Both the position numbers and the translations under genes were made by a program. Under the pieces are notes generated by a model. The model ran no database searches and had not been told where the DNA came from. It worked only from the letters and a program-made list of their open reading frames with translations. From NCBI GenBank assembly GCA_902793195.1, contig CADBCS010000009.1, forward strand, positions 57,080 to 121,079: a DNA stretch of 64,000 nucleotides, read 5' to 3'. Each line of letters begins with the position of its first letter. The first letter of the stretch is position 1. This DNA comes from an uncultured Coriobacteriaceae bacterium (GTDB lineage Bacteria; Actinomycetota; Coriobacteriia; Coriobacteriales; Atopobiaceae). Positions 25,462-34,823 of this stretch are shown in pieces.

Positions 25462-26518
25462 CGTGTTCTGCTGCACGCGCAGGGGAGTGGCGTTGGGACG
25501 AAGGCTCGTCGCGGTCCTTGGCCGGAGTGGCGAGGAGGTGCGATGCCATGCCCCCGCAAACATGGCGGGCGAGGACGTGCTGGCGTTCGGGCGCATGGGC
25601 GATGCGGTTGCGGATGCATTCGTGCGCTCGGATGCGCTCGTGTTCGTGTGCGCGTGCGGCATTGCGGTGAGGACCATCGCGCCGCACGTGCGCGACAAGT
25701 TCCGCGATCCCGCCGTGGTGTGCGTGGACGATCGGGGCAGCTTTGCGATCGCGCTGCTGTCGGGGCATGTGGGCGGTGCCAACGAGCTCGCCCGCAGGGT
25801 CGCGGCCTCGCTGGGCGCCCAGGCGGTCATCACCACGGCGACCGACGCCAACCACGTCTTTTCCGTCGACGCCTGGGCGACCGGACAGGGCCTTTCGGTG
25901 CTAGGCCGCCGGGAGGCCAAGCTCGTCTCGGCGACCCTGCTCGACGGCGGGAGCGTGGGCCTGGTGAGCGATGTGCCCATAGCGGGTCCCGTGCCGCACG
26001 GCATAGTGATGGGAGAGGGTGTCGCCGCGTGCACCGTGGGCATCTGCATCTCGGCCCAAGACGTGCGCATGCCCTTCGAACACACGCTGCGCCTGGTCCC
26101 GCAGGTGCTCACGGTGGGCGTGGGCTGCAGGCGCGGGACCGATGGGGAGCACATTGCGGAGGTGGTGGACGAGTGCCTCGCGCAATCGGGCTACCTGCCC
26201 GAAGCCGTTTGCCGGCTGGCCACCATAGACATCAAGGCGGACGAGGTGGGCATCTCGGAGCTGGCCTGCGAGCGCGGGTGGGAGGTGCGTCTGAGCAGCG
26301 CCGACGAACTCGCGCGCGTTCCGGGCGCGTTTGCGTCCTCCGACTTCGTGTTGCGCACGGTGGGTGTGGGCAACGTGTGCGAGCGTGCCGCCTGCGCGGG
26401 CGGCGAGCGCCTGCTCGTTGCGCGCACGAGCTCGCGGGGAGTTACGGTCGCGTTGGGCGCGCTCGACGTCTCGCTTGCGTTCGACGAGTCGGCCGCGGAG
26501 GGAGGGGGCCTGTCATGA
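25451..26518 (+). CDS. cbiG: Cobalt-precorrin-5A hydrolase CbiG
   Basis: A 355-residue enzyme that opens the ring-A acetate lactone and releases acetaldehyde. It has CGIAVRTIAPHVRDKFRDPAVVCVDDRGSF and LLSGHVGGANELARR in the N-terminal domain, then the C-terminal CbiG domain starting near residue 222 (VGVGCRRGTDGEHIAEVV). The ATG at 25451 is within the end of cbiF, as expected for a coupled operon. Length is normal. Confidence 0.94.
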   Translation: MLVDVFCCTRRGVALGRRLVAVLGRSGEEVRCHAPANMAGEDVLAFGRMGDAVADAFVRSDALVFVCACGIAVRTIAPHVRDKFRDPAVVCVDDRGSFAIALLSGHVGGANELARRVAASLGAQAVITTATDANHVFSVDAWATGQGLSVLGRREAKLVSATLLDGGSVGLVSDVPIAGPVPHGIVMGEGVAACTVGICISAQDVRMPFEHTLRLVPQVLTVGVGCRRGTDGEHIAEVVDECLAQSGYLPEAVCRLATIDIKADEVGISELACERGWEVRLSSADELARVPGAFASSDFVLRTVGVGNVCERAACAGGERLLVARTSSRGVTVALGALDVSLAFDESAAEGGGLS

Positions 26519-27252
26519 GCATTGCATGCGTGGGAATCGGCCCCGGTGGGGGGACGGACATGACACGGCGCGCCCTCGACGCGCTGGACGCCGCCGACGT
26601 GATCGTGGGCTATTCCACCTACGTCTCGCTGATCCGCGACGCATATCCCCACAAGGAGTTCGTTAGCACGCCCATGCGCGGGGAGGTGCAGCGCTGCGAG
26701 CGCGCGCTCGAGCTCGCGCGCACGGGGAGGTCGGTCGCGCTGGTCTGCTCGGGAGATCCGGGCATCTATGGCATGGCGGGCCTGCTGATCGAGCTTGCCG
26801 GTCGTCTGTGCCCCACCGTGGAGGTAGAGGTGATTCCCGGGGTAACGGCTGCAAACGGCGGGGCTGCCATCCTAGGTGCGCCGCTCATGCACGACTGGTG
26901 CTCCATATCGCTCTCGGACCTCATGACGCCTTGGGAGGTCATCGAGCGGCGTCTGGAGGCGGCCGCGGCGGCTGACTTCTGCATCTGCCTGTACAACCCG
27001 TCCTCACATGGCAGGCCTCACCACCTGCGGCGCGCGTGCGACGTGCTCCTCAGGCACCTGGACGAGGGCACCGTGTGCGGGATGGCAAGAGGCGTTGGCA
27101 GGACGGATCAGGAGAGCATCGTGCTCTCGCTTGCGGAGCTGAGGGAGGCACAGGCGGACATGACGACCACGGTGTACGTGGGCAACTCGCAGACGCGGGT
27201 GGTGGGCGGTCGCATGGTGACCCCACGCGGGTATGTGCTGGGAGATGGGTAG
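26515..27252 (+). CDS. cbiH: Cobalt-precorrin-3 C17-methyltransferase CbiH
   Basis: A 245-residue ring-contraction methyltransferase. N-terminal VGIGPGGGTDMTRRALDAL, GYSTYVSLI and the SAM loop VCSGDPGIYGMAGL are present. PGVTAANGGAAILGAPLMHDWCSISLSDLMTPWEVIE is the CbiH/CobJ-specific segment. It starts with an ATGA overlap on cbiG and is followed 1 bp later by cbiJ. Confidence 0.95.
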   Translation: MSIACVGIGPGGGTDMTRRALDALDAADVIVGYSTYVSLIRDAYPHKEFVSTPMRGEVQRCERALELARTGRSVALVCSGDPGIYGMAGLLIELAGRLCPTVEVEVIPGVTAANGGAAILGAPLMHDWCSISLSDLMTPWEVIERRLEAAAAADFCICLYNPSSHGRPHHLRRACDVLLRHLDEGTVCGMARGVGRTDQESIVLSLAELREAQADMTTTVYVGNSQTRVVGGRMVTPRGYVLGDG

Positions 27253-27253
27253 C

Positions 27254-28012
27254 ATGGAGGTCCTGGTGTTTGGTGGCACCACGGAGGGACGCCTGCTCGT
27301 GGAATGGCTGAGCGGACGCGACACCTGCGACGTGGTGGCGTGCACGGCAACGGAATACGGCGAGCAGCTGGTCTCGGGCGGCAGGCGCGTGCGCACGGTG
27401 CGCGGGCCCCTCTCGGCAAACGACAAGCACCGCCTCATGCATGCGCACGAGTTCGCGTGCGTGGTGGACGCGACGCACCCCTATGCGACGCACATCTCGG
27501 CGAGTGTGGAGCACATGGCGGAGGAGCATGGAGTTCCGCTCATTCGCATCGTTCGCGACGAGGGCGGTGCGGGGGACTGGACCTCCGTGGCAGATGCGCG
27601 TGCAGCCGCCGCGCATGTGGCGCACACGGGTGGCAACGTCCTGCTCACCACGGGGAGCAAGGACCTGGACGAGTTCGTGGGCGCGATGGAGGACGTTGAG
27701 CGACGCCTGTTCGTGCGCGTGCTGCCGGTCGTCGCATCGCTGCGTCGCGTGGCGGAGCTGGGCATACCGGTGAGCCACACGATAGCCATGCAGGGTCCGT
27801 TCTCGGAGGCCCTCAACGTTGCGATCATGCGCGAGTTCGGCATTGCGCACGTGGTGTCCAAGCGGTCGGGACGGGCTGGGGGGTTCGAGCAGAAGGTGGC
27901 GGCGGCGCGCGCGTGCGCTGCGGAGCTCGTGGTTATAGAGCGGCCGTGCGTCGACGACGGCATGCGACTTGAGCAGGCGATGGAGGAGATGGAGCGTCGC
28001 TATGGTGTCTAG
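27254..28012 (+). CDS. cbiJ: Cobalt-precorrin-6A reductase CbiJ
   Basis: A 252-residue NAD(P)H-dependent reductase of the CobK/CbiJ family. N-terminal VLVFGGTTEGRLLVEWL (nucleotide site), VVDATHPYATHISASVEHM and HVVSKRSGRAGGFEQKVAAA are all family hallmarks. ATG 27254 gives the canonical start. The stop overlaps the cbiET start by 11 bp. Confidence 0.93.
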   Translation: MEVLVFGGTTEGRLLVEWLSGRDTCDVVACTATEYGEQLVSGGRRVRTVRGPLSANDKHRLMHAHEFACVVDATHPYATHISASVEHMAEEHGVPLIRIVRDEGGAGDWTSVADARAAAAHVAHTGGNVLLTTGSKDLDEFVGAMEDVERRLFVRVLPVVASLRRVAELGIPVSHTIAMQGPFSEALNVAIMREFGIAHVVSKRSGRAGGFEQKVAAARACAAELVVIERPCVDDGMRLEQAMEEMERRYGV

Positions 28013-29246
28013 GGTGTACGTGGTCGGAATGGGCATGGGCAGTGGGCGCTTGCTCAGCGTGGCAGCCCAGGAGGCGATTGGGAGGAGCGATCTGGTGGTG
28101 GGATCGCCCCGGTTGCTGGAGGGGCTGGGCGCATGCGACGCCCGTACGGTGGCCCTCGTTGCCACCGACGCGATTGTGGGCGAGCTGGAGGCTGCGTCGG
28201 AGCACACGGCGAGCGTGCTGATGAGCGGCGACGTGGGGTTCTACAGCGGCGCCAGGGCACTTGTGCGGCGCCTGTCCCACATGGACGTGGAGATGATCCC
28301 CGGAATCTCGTCGCTCTCGTACCTATGCGCACGACTGCACATGGCTTGGGACGACGTGCACGTGGTCTCCGCGCATGGCCGGCCGCATAATGCGGTGGGT
28401 GCCATACAGGCGCATAAAAAGACGTTCGTGCTGCTGGGAGGCGCAGCCACCGCGTCGGCGCTCTGCGCCCGGCTCGTCGAGCGGGGCTTGGGCGACGCGG
28501 TGGTGCACGTGGGGGAGCGCCTCTCGTATGCGGACGAGCGCATCGCGTGCGGTCCGGCGAGCGACTTTGTGGGCACGGAGTTCGACGGCCTATCCGTGAT
28601 GCTCGTGGAGAACCCCCGTGCCATCGTGGCGGGGGTGACGGCTCCGCATGTGAGCGACGATGCGTTCGTGCGCGGCGACACGCCCATGACCAAGGAGGAG
28701 ATACGTGCGCTTGCGCTGTGCAAGCTGCGGGTGCATCCCTCCAGCGTGGTTTGGGACGTGGGCGCGGGGACGGGCTCGGTGTCCGTGGAGGCTGCGCTCC
28801 TCGCCCGGGAGGGCCTGGTCCTCGCCGTGGAGCGCGATGCGCGGGCATGTCGTCTGGTGGAGCGGAACAGGGAGGCGTTTGGCCTGCCCAACGTGCGAAT
28901 CGTGCAAGGCGTCGCCCCCGAGGCGTTGGCGGGCCTTCCCGCACCGGATCGCGTGTTCGTGGGGGGCTCGGGCGGCCACCTTGCACACATCGTGGACGCG
29001 GCGCTGCTTGCCAACCCCAGGGTGCGCCTGTGCGTGGTCGCCATCTCGCTCGAGACGCTGTGCGAGGCGCTGGAGTGTCTGCGCACGAGCGATGTGGAGA
29101 ACGTGGACATTGTCCAGCTGCTTGTGGCGCGTGCGCGCAAGGCTGGCTCCCACAACCTCATGATGGGCGGAAACCCGGTGTACGTACTCTCAGCCGACGG
29201 CAGTGGCGCGCACGTCGCGCCGGATGGCGATGGGGGCGAGGCGTAA
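28002..29246 (+). CDS. cbiET: CbiE-CbiT fusion, cobalt-precorrin-7/-6B methyltransferase and decarboxylase
   Basis: A 414-residue fusion like CobL. Residues 1-200 are CbiE (C5 methylase): VYVVGMGMGSGRLL, VLMSGDVGFYSGARAL and MIPGISSLSYLCARL. Residues ~222-400 are CbiT (C15 methylation and C12 decarboxylation), with DTPMTKEEIRALALCKLR and the SAM motif VWDVGAGTGSVSVEAALLA. The fusion order is usual. It overlaps cbiJ upstream and shares one base with cbiA. Confidence 0.95.
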   Translation: MVSRVYVVGMGMGSGRLLSVAAQEAIGRSDLVVGSPRLLEGLGACDARTVALVATDAIVGELEAASEHTASVLMSGDVGFYSGARALVRRLSHMDVEMIPGISSLSYLCARLHMAWDDVHVVSAHGRPHNAVGAIQAHKKTFVLLGGAATASALCARLVERGLGDAVVHVGERLSYADERIACGPASDFVGTEFDGLSVMLVENPRAIVAGVTAPHVSDDAFVRGDTPMTKEEIRALALCKLRVHPSSVVWDVGAGTGSVSVEAALLAREGLVLAVERDARACRLVERNREAFGLPNVRIVQGVAPEALAGLPAPDRVFVGGSGGHLAHIVDAALLANPRVRLCVVAISLETLCEALECLRTSDVENVDIVQLLVARARKAGSHNLMMGGNPVYVLSADGSGAHVAPDGDGGEA

Positions 29247-30628
29247 TGGAGGTGCGGGCTCCTCGGGTGCTGCTGGCCGGAACGGCGAGCGGTGTGGGCA
29301 AGACGACCGTCATGTGCGGGCTGCTATTGCTGCTTGCAAGGAGGGGCCTGCGCGTTCGGGCGTGCAAGTGCGGCCCCGACTACGTGGACCCCACGTTCCA
29401 TCAGCGCGTCTTGGGCGTGCCGTCGTGCAACCTCGACACCTTCTTGGGAGATGCCGCCTTCGTGCGCGCGCAGGTTGCGCACGGCGCCCGCGATGCGGAC
29501 CTCACGCTCATAGAGGGGGCCATGGGCTACTACGACGGCGTTTCGTGCACGACCCGGGCGTCTGCGTTCGACGTGGCCGATGCCACGGACACGCCCGTCG
29601 TGCTGGTTGCCGACGCACGTGGTCGCTCGCTTTCCGCCGCGGCCGAGGTCGCGGGTTTCATGCGGTTCCGCGAGCCCTCGCACATACGCGGCGTCCTTCT
29701 TAACCGCGCGTCTGCGGGCTATGCCACGGCCATGCGCTCCATGATGGGTGACGAGACGGGTCTTTCCGTGCTGGGCTGCCTCCCGACGCTCGACGGGGTC
29801 CGCCTCGAGCACCGCCACCTTGGCCTTGTGCGCGCTCCCGAGATAGACGACCTCTTGGACCGTGTCGGGCGGGTGGCCGATGCCCTGGAAGACGCGCTGG
29901 ACGTGGACATGCTGCTTGGCGTCGCCGCTTCGGCGCCTGCGATCGAGTGCGAGCCTCGGGCCGTCCGCGCCCTTCCAGACGATGCGCCCGTTGTGGCGGT
30001 CGCACGTGACGAGGCGTTCTGCTTCCTGTACGACGAGCTTGCCCATGCGCTCGAGAACATGGGTGCCAGGGTCGTGTGGTTCTCGCCCCTGCACGACCAA
30101 GTGCTCCCTGCCGGGACGTCCGGGCTCTACCTGTGCGGTGGGTATCCCGAGCTGTGGGCGCAGGGGCTCAGCGACAACGTGGCGATGCGCGAGCAGGTGC
30201 GTGAGGCAATTTCCGACGGCATGCCGACCATCGCCGAATGCGGCGGCTTTATGTACCTGCACGACTGGTTGGTCGACGATCGTGGCGTTTCCTGGCCGAT
30301 GGCGGGCGTTGTGAGGGGGACCTGCAGGAACCAGGGACATCTGGTGCGCTTTGGCTATGCCACGCTCACGGCCGCCAGGGACAGCCTCGTCGCGCGCGCG
30401 GGGGACCAAATTCCCGTGCACGAGTTCCACTACTGGGACAGCGACGCGCATGGCGACGCGTTCGTAGCCCGCAAGCCCCACAAGGACGTTGGTTGGGAAT
30501 GCGTGGTGGGCACGGATACGCTCTATGCGGGGTTCCCTCACCTGTACCTGCCGGCACACCCGCAGTTGACGCGTCGCTTTGTGGACGCGTGTGCCGCGTT
30601 TGGCGCATTGGGGGGTGGGGCGACATGA
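29246..30628 (+). CDS. cbiA: Cobyrinate a,c-diamide synthase CbiA
   Basis: A 460-residue amidotransferase that uses glutamine and ATP to amidate cobyrinate. The N-terminal dethiobiotin-synthetase-like domain has P-loop LLAGTASGVGKTT (residues 8-20) and ACKCGPDYVDPTFH. The C-terminal triad-type glutaminase domain has YLCGGYPEL and TIAECGGFMYLHDWL, where the Cys is in AECGG, as in CobB/CobQ. The ATG overlaps the cbiET stop. Confidence 0.94.
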   Translation: MEVRAPRVLLAGTASGVGKTTVMCGLLLLLARRGLRVRACKCGPDYVDPTFHQRVLGVPSCNLDTFLGDAAFVRAQVAHGARDADLTLIEGAMGYYDGVSCTTRASAFDVADATDTPVVLVADARGRSLSAAAEVAGFMRFREPSHIRGVLLNRASAGYATAMRSMMGDETGLSVLGCLPTLDGVRLEHRHLGLVRAPEIDDLLDRVGRVADALEDALDVDMLLGVAASAPAIECEPRAVRALPDDAPVVAVARDEAFCFLYDELAHALENMGARVVWFSPLHDQVLPAGTSGLYLCGGYPELWAQGLSDNVAMREQVREAISDGMPTIAECGGFMYLHDWLVDDRGVSWPMAGVVRGTCRNQGHLVRFGYATLTAARDSLVARAGDQIPVHEFHYWDSDAHGDAFVARKPHKDVGWECVVGTDTLYAGFPHLYLPAHPQLTRRFVDACAAFGALGGGAT

Positions 30629-31602
30629 CGCCGTGGTGGCTACCTTTGGTCGTGGGCTTCGCACTGGACGCGATGCTCGGAGACCCCTATCGCATGCCGC
30701 ACGTCATACGGCTGGTGGGGACGACCATCTCCGCCACGGAGCGCCTGTTGCGACGCGTCTTTCCCGCGACGCCGGCAGGCGAGCGCCTGGCTGGCGCGGT
30801 TCTGGTGGTCGTGGTGGTTGGCACGTCCTGCGCAGGCGTCGCGCTTGTGGTGCATGTGGCAAACATGGTGTCGCCATGGCTCGCCTTCGTGACCAAGTGC
30901 CTGCTGTGCTATCAGCTCATTGCCTCCAAGCAGCTCCGCGTGGAGTCCACGCGCGTGTGGCGGGCCCTGGCAAACGGGGACCTGGTCGGCGCGCGCAAGG
31001 CGGTGTCGATGATCGTGGGCAGGGACACGCAGGGGCTCGACGAGGCCGGCGTCGCGCGCGCAGCGGTGGAGACGGTTGCCGAGAACACCTCGGACGGCGT
31101 GGTGGCACCTCTCCTGTTCATGGCGCTCGGTGGCGTCGTGGGCGGCATGGCGTACAAGGCGGTAAACACCATGGATTCCATGGTCGGCTACAAAAACGAG
31201 AGGTACCGTTACCTGGGCACGGCGGCCGCGCGTCTGGACGACGTGCTCAACTGGGTGCCCGCGCGCCTGACGGGCGTGCTCATGTGCCTCTGTGCGCCGA
31301 TGGTGGGCCTTGGTGGCAAAGGTGCATGGCGCGTGTTCCGTCGCGACCGACGCCGCCATGCCTCTCCCAACTCGGCACATCCCGAGGCGGCGTGCGCCGG
31401 CGCCCTGGGAGTGCGGCTCGCAGGTCCCGCGAGCTACTTTGGCACGCTCCACGACAAGCCGACCATCGGGGACGACACGAGGCCCATCGAGCCAGACGAC
31501 ATCGTTAGGGCCAACGCCCTGCTCCTGGCGACGTCGGTGGCAGCTCTCGCAGCCTGCCTGCTGTTGGGCTGTGCGCTCCGCGTGCCCTTGGGGAGGTGCT
31601 AG
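30625..31602 (+). CDS. cbiB: Adenosylcobinamide-phosphate synthase CbiB
   Basis: A 325-residue membrane enzyme that attaches aminopropanol (or its phosphate) to adenosylcobyric acid. Hallmarks are DAMLGDPYRMPHVIRLVG at the N-terminus, TVAENTSDGVVAPLLF and NTMDSMVGYKNERYRYLGTAAARLDDVLNWVPARL. About four to five hydrophobic helices are visible. It starts by a 4-bp overlap with cbiA and is followed at once by cobD. Confidence 0.95.
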   Translation: MTPWWLPLVVGFALDAMLGDPYRMPHVIRLVGTTISATERLLRRVFPATPAGERLAGAVLVVVVVGTSCAGVALVVHVANMVSPWLAFVTKCLLCYQLIASKQLRVESTRVWRALANGDLVGARKAVSMIVGRDTQGLDEAGVARAAVETVAENTSDGVVAPLLFMALGGVVGGMAYKAVNTMDSMVGYKNERYRYLGTAAARLDDVLNWVPARLTGVLMCLCAPMVGLGGKGAWRVFRRDRRRHASPNSAHPEAACAGALGVRLAGPASYFGTLHDKPTIGDDTRPIEPDDIVRANALLLATSVAALAACLLLGCALRVPLGRC

Positions 31603-31605
31603 CAC

Positions 31606-32637
31606 ATGGAGCGATTCGAGCATGGCGGAAACGTCTATGCGCATCCCAACGCCCTGGACTTCTCGGCAAGCCTCAATCCGCAGGGCATGCCTGCCGGCGC
31701 CCGGCGGGCGCTGAGGGAGGGCACAGACGCGTTCGAGCGATACCCGGACCCCGCGTGCGCGGAGCTCGTGCGCGCGATCGCCTCGTTCGAGGGCGTGGAC
31801 CCGTCGTGGGTCCTGCCCTGCGCGGGCGCGACCGACGCCTTGTGGCGGGCGTGCCAGGCCCTGCGGCCCAGGCGAGCCCTGCTGTGCGCGCCCTGCTACT
31901 CGGGCTACGAGCAGGCCTTGGAGCAGGTGGGTTGCCAGGTCGTGTGGCACGAACTGGTCCAACGTGAGGGATTTGCGCTCACCGACCGCATTCTGCCGCG
32001 CATCGCCGAGGACGTGGACGTGGTCGTTCTTGCAAATCCCAACAACCCCACGGGGGTGTGCGTGGACGAGGGCGTGCTCGTGTCGTGCCTTGAGGAGGCG
32101 CGCCGCGTTGGCGCGGTCGTGGTCTTGGACGAGTGCTTTGTGGACCTCACCCCTCTGCGCGGGTCTAACCACCTGCTCTCGCACCATTCCCACCTCGTCA
32201 TTGTAAAGGCGCTCACCAAGACGTTCTGTCTGGCCGGGTTGCGCGTGGGACATGCGCTGTGCTCAGATGCTGACACGCTCGGGCGGATGCGCGATGCCGG
32301 CCAGCCGTGGGCGGTGTCCGTGCCGGCGCAGATGGCGGGCGTGGCGTCTCTTCGCGATGCCCGCTACGTGGAGCGTGGCCGGAAGGTGGTGGCGACCGAG
32401 CGCGCACGCCTGCATGCCGGGCTCCAGACTCTGGGATTGCGCGTGGTGGAGGGCCAGGCGAACTACATCCTCTTCCAGGGGCCGCCCCACCTGTGGGAGC
32501 GACTGTTGGCCCGAGGCGTACTAGTGCGGCCATGTGACAACTTCCGCGGCCTGGGCGTTGGCTGGTATCGCATTGCCGTGCGCACGCCCCAGGAGAATGA
32601 CGTGCTCATGAGGCAGATGCAGGAGGTCATGCGATGA
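31606..32637 (+). CDS. cobD: L-threonine-O-3-phosphate decarboxylase CobD-like
   Basis: A 343-residue PLP enzyme of the aspartate-aminotransferase fold. Motifs are GGNVYAHPN...DFSASLNPQG at the start, LANPNNPTGV, VLDECFVDLTP and the PLP-lysine region KALTKTFCLAGLRVGH. In this context it should make aminopropanol phosphate for CbiB. It resembles histidinol-phosphate aminotransferase, but the N-terminal HGGNV / DFSASLNP signature is specific to CobD. Confidence 0.9.
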   Translation: MERFEHGGNVYAHPNALDFSASLNPQGMPAGARRALREGTDAFERYPDPACAELVRAIASFEGVDPSWVLPCAGATDALWRACQALRPRRALLCAPCYSGYEQALEQVGCQVVWHELVQREGFALTDRILPRIAEDVDVVVLANPNNPTGVCVDEGVLVSCLEEARRVGAVVVLDECFVDLTPLRGSNHLLSHHSHLVIVKALTKTFCLAGLRVGHALCSDADTLGRMRDAGQPWAVSVPAQMAGVASLRDARYVERGRKVVATERARLHAGLQTLGLRVVEGQANYILFQGPPHLWERLLARGVLVRPCDNFRGLGVGWYRIAVRTPQENDVLMRQMQEVMR

Positions 32638-34127
32638 GGGCAAAGACGCTCATGGTGCAGGGGACCATGTCGGGGGTGGGAAAGAGCCTGCTCGTAGCGG
32701 GCCTGTGTCGCGTGCTGGCCCAGGACGGCTATCGCGTGGCCCCGTTCAAGTCGCAGAACATGGCCCTCAACTCGTTTGTCACGCGCGAGGGACTCGAGAT
32801 GGGCCGGGCGCAGGTGGTGCAGGCGGAGGCGGCGGGCATCGAGCCAAGCGTCTCCATGAACCCCATCCTGCTCAAGCCGACCACCGACACGGGCAGCCAG
32901 GTGATCGTGCGCGGCCGTCCGGTGGCCACGATGCAGGCGCGCGAGTACTTTGCCTACAAGCACAGGCTCAAGGCCGACATACGGGAGGCGTTCGAGGAGC
33001 TGTCCGGCGCATACGACGTGGTGCTCATCGAGGGTGCGGGCAGTCCCGCGGAGGTCAACCTCAAGCGGGATGACATCGTGAACATGGGCATGGCAAGGAT
33101 GGCGAAGGCACCCGTGCTCCTGGTGGGCGACATCGACCGTGGGGGCGTGTTCGCCCAGCTCATTGGCACCATGATGCTGCTGGACCCCGACGAGCGCGCC
33201 ATGGTGCGGGCGACGCTGGTAAACAAGTTCCGCGGAGATGTGTCGATTTTGGAGCCCGGGCTGGACATACTGCGCGAGAGGACGGGCGTTCCCGTGGCGG
33301 GCGTGGTGCCCTACATGGACGTGGACATAGACGACGAGGACAGCCTCTCGAGCCGGCTCGTGGCCAAGCGCCGTGGCGGCTTGGTGGACGTTGCCGTGGT
33401 GCGCCTTCCCAAGATCTCGAACTTCACCGACTTCGTGGCGCTCGAGGCCACGGACGGCGTGGACGTGCGCTACGTGGCAAGTCCACGCGATATGGGCAAG
33501 CCCGACCTCGTGGTGATCCCGGGCACCAAGTCCACCATCGCCGACCTCCTGTGGCTGCGCTCCAGCGGCATGGAGGCGACGGTCCTCAAGCTCGCCCATG
33601 CCGGCGTACCCGTTCTGGGCATCTGCGGGGGGTATCAGATGCTTGGCAGAACTATCGAGGATCCGTGCGGTATGGAGGGCGGCGGCAGCGTTAGGGGCAT
33701 GGGACTGCTTCCCGTCCGTACCGTGTTTGGGGCGGACAAGCGCACCGTGCAGACCGGGGGCGTCTTCGGTGACGTGGGCGGCGTGCTGGAGGGCCTTGGC
33801 GGCAGGCGCGTTGCGGGTTACGAGACGCATATGGGCACGACCGTGCTGGAGGGCGGATCTTCCTTGATCCACGTGGAGGGGAGCGGGACCGACGGTTGCC
33901 AGATGGGCAGCGTGTACGGCACCTACGTGCACGGGATCTTCGACGAGGCCGATGCCAGCTCGGCGCTCGTGTCGGCGCTGCTGGGCGCCAAGGGCATCGA
34001 CGACGCGTGCGTGCGCACCGAGGACATGGCGTCGTACAGGCAACGGCAATACGACGCCTTGGCGCGAGGAATCAGGCAGAGCGTGGACATGGCGTTTGTC
34101 CGCCGCGTGCTGGAGGAGGGGCTGTGA
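32634..34127 (+). CDS. cobQ: Cobyric acid synthase CobQ (CbiP)
   Basis: A 497-residue glutamine-dependent amidotransferase adding four amides to adenosylcobyrinate diamide. It has P-loop LMVQGTMSGVGKSLLVAGLCR, PFKSQNMALNSFVT, IEGAGSPAEVNLKRDDIVNMGMA and VGDIDRGGVFAQLIGT. The C-terminal glutaminase has GICGGYQMLG (Cys) and GTYVHGIFD (His). Length is typical. It overlaps cobD and cbiC by 4 bp each. Confidence 0.96.
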   Translation: MRAKTLMVQGTMSGVGKSLLVAGLCRVLAQDGYRVAPFKSQNMALNSFVTREGLEMGRAQVVQAEAAGIEPSVSMNPILLKPTTDTGSQVIVRGRPVATMQAREYFAYKHRLKADIREAFEELSGAYDVVLIEGAGSPAEVNLKRDDIVNMGMARMAKAPVLLVGDIDRGGVFAQLIGTMMLLDPDERAMVRATLVNKFRGDVSILEPGLDILRERTGVPVAGVVPYMDVDIDDEDSLSSRLVAKRRGGLVDVAVVRLPKISNFTDFVALEATDGVDVRYVASPRDMGKPDLVVIPGTKSTIADLLWLRSSGMEATVLKLAHAGVPVLGICGGYQMLGRTIEDPCGMEGGGSVRGMGLLPVRTVFGADKRTVQTGGVFGDVGGVLEGLGGRRVAGYETHMGTTVLEGGSSLIHVEGSGTDGCQMGSVYGTYVHGIFDEADASSALVSALLGAKGIDDACVRTEDMASYRQRQYDALARGIRQSVDMAFVRRVLEEGL

Positions 34128-34777
34128 GTTCTTGGGACCAGGGGATGCTCGTGGCGCCGCGGGAGATTGAGCGGCAGAGCTTCAAGATCATCGGGGAGGA
34201 GCTTGGCCCACATGCCATGGACCCCCTCACGGAGCTTGTGGTAAAGCGCGTGATCCATGCCACGGCAGACTTCGACTTCGCACGGACGCTCGTCTTCTCG
34301 CCTCACGCCATCGAGTCGGGCGTGGAGGCACTTCGCGGCGGAGCCTCCGTGGTAACGGACACGACGATGGCGGCGGCAGGCATCAACAAGCGCGTCCTCG
34401 GGGGGTTTGGCGGCCAGGTGCACACCTTCGTCGCAGACCCGCAGGTGGCGGCCGAGGCGCGCGAGCGCGGGGTGACGCGCTCCATGGTGAGCATGGAGCA
34501 CGCCGCACGGCTGGAGGGGCCGCTGGTGTTTGCCATAGGCAACGCGCCCACGGCGCTCGTGGCGCTGCACGAGCTCCTGGAGGCCGGGCGGATGGAACTG
34601 CCGGAGCTGATCGTGGCGGTGCCCGTGGGATTTGTGAACGTGGTGGAGTCCAAGGAGCTCGTCTTGGGGATGGCGCCGGAGCACATCGTGGCACGGGGTC
34701 GTAAGGGCGGCTCGGGCGTGGCGGCCGCCATCTGCAACGCGCTCCTGTACATTGCGTCGAACGACCGACGCGAGTGA
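34124..34777 (+). CDS. cbiC: Cobalt-precorrin-8 methylmutase CbiC
   Basis: A 217-residue enzyme that moves the C11 methyl to C12 to give cobyrinate. IERQSFKIIGEELG, VVKRVIHATADFDFA (catalytic His), VVTDTTMAAAGINKRVL and PVGFVNVVESKEL are diagnostic. The start is a GTG overlapping the cobQ stop (GTGA), with GGAGGAGGG 3-4 nt upstream. An ATG seven codons on is the alternative. Confidence 0.94.
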   Translation: MSSWDQGMLVAPREIERQSFKIIGEELGPHAMDPLTELVVKRVIHATADFDFARTLVFSPHAIESGVEALRGGASVVTDTTMAAAGINKRVLGGFGGQVHTFVADPQVAAEARERGVTRSMVSMEHAARLEGPLVFAIGNAPTALVALHELLEAGRMELPELIVAVPVGFVNVVESKELVLGMAPEHIVARGRKGGSGVAAAICNALLYIASNDRRE

Positions 34778-34823
34778 GGCGGGCGCATGTGGGATGATCG
34801 AGAACGCCTTGGGGAGGATGCAC

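Noticed and set aside
25543..28610. Possible large fusion proteins joining cbiG, cbiH and neighbours
   Set aside because: The long open frames are due to upstream out-of-frame extension. Each gene has its own start overlapping the previous stop.
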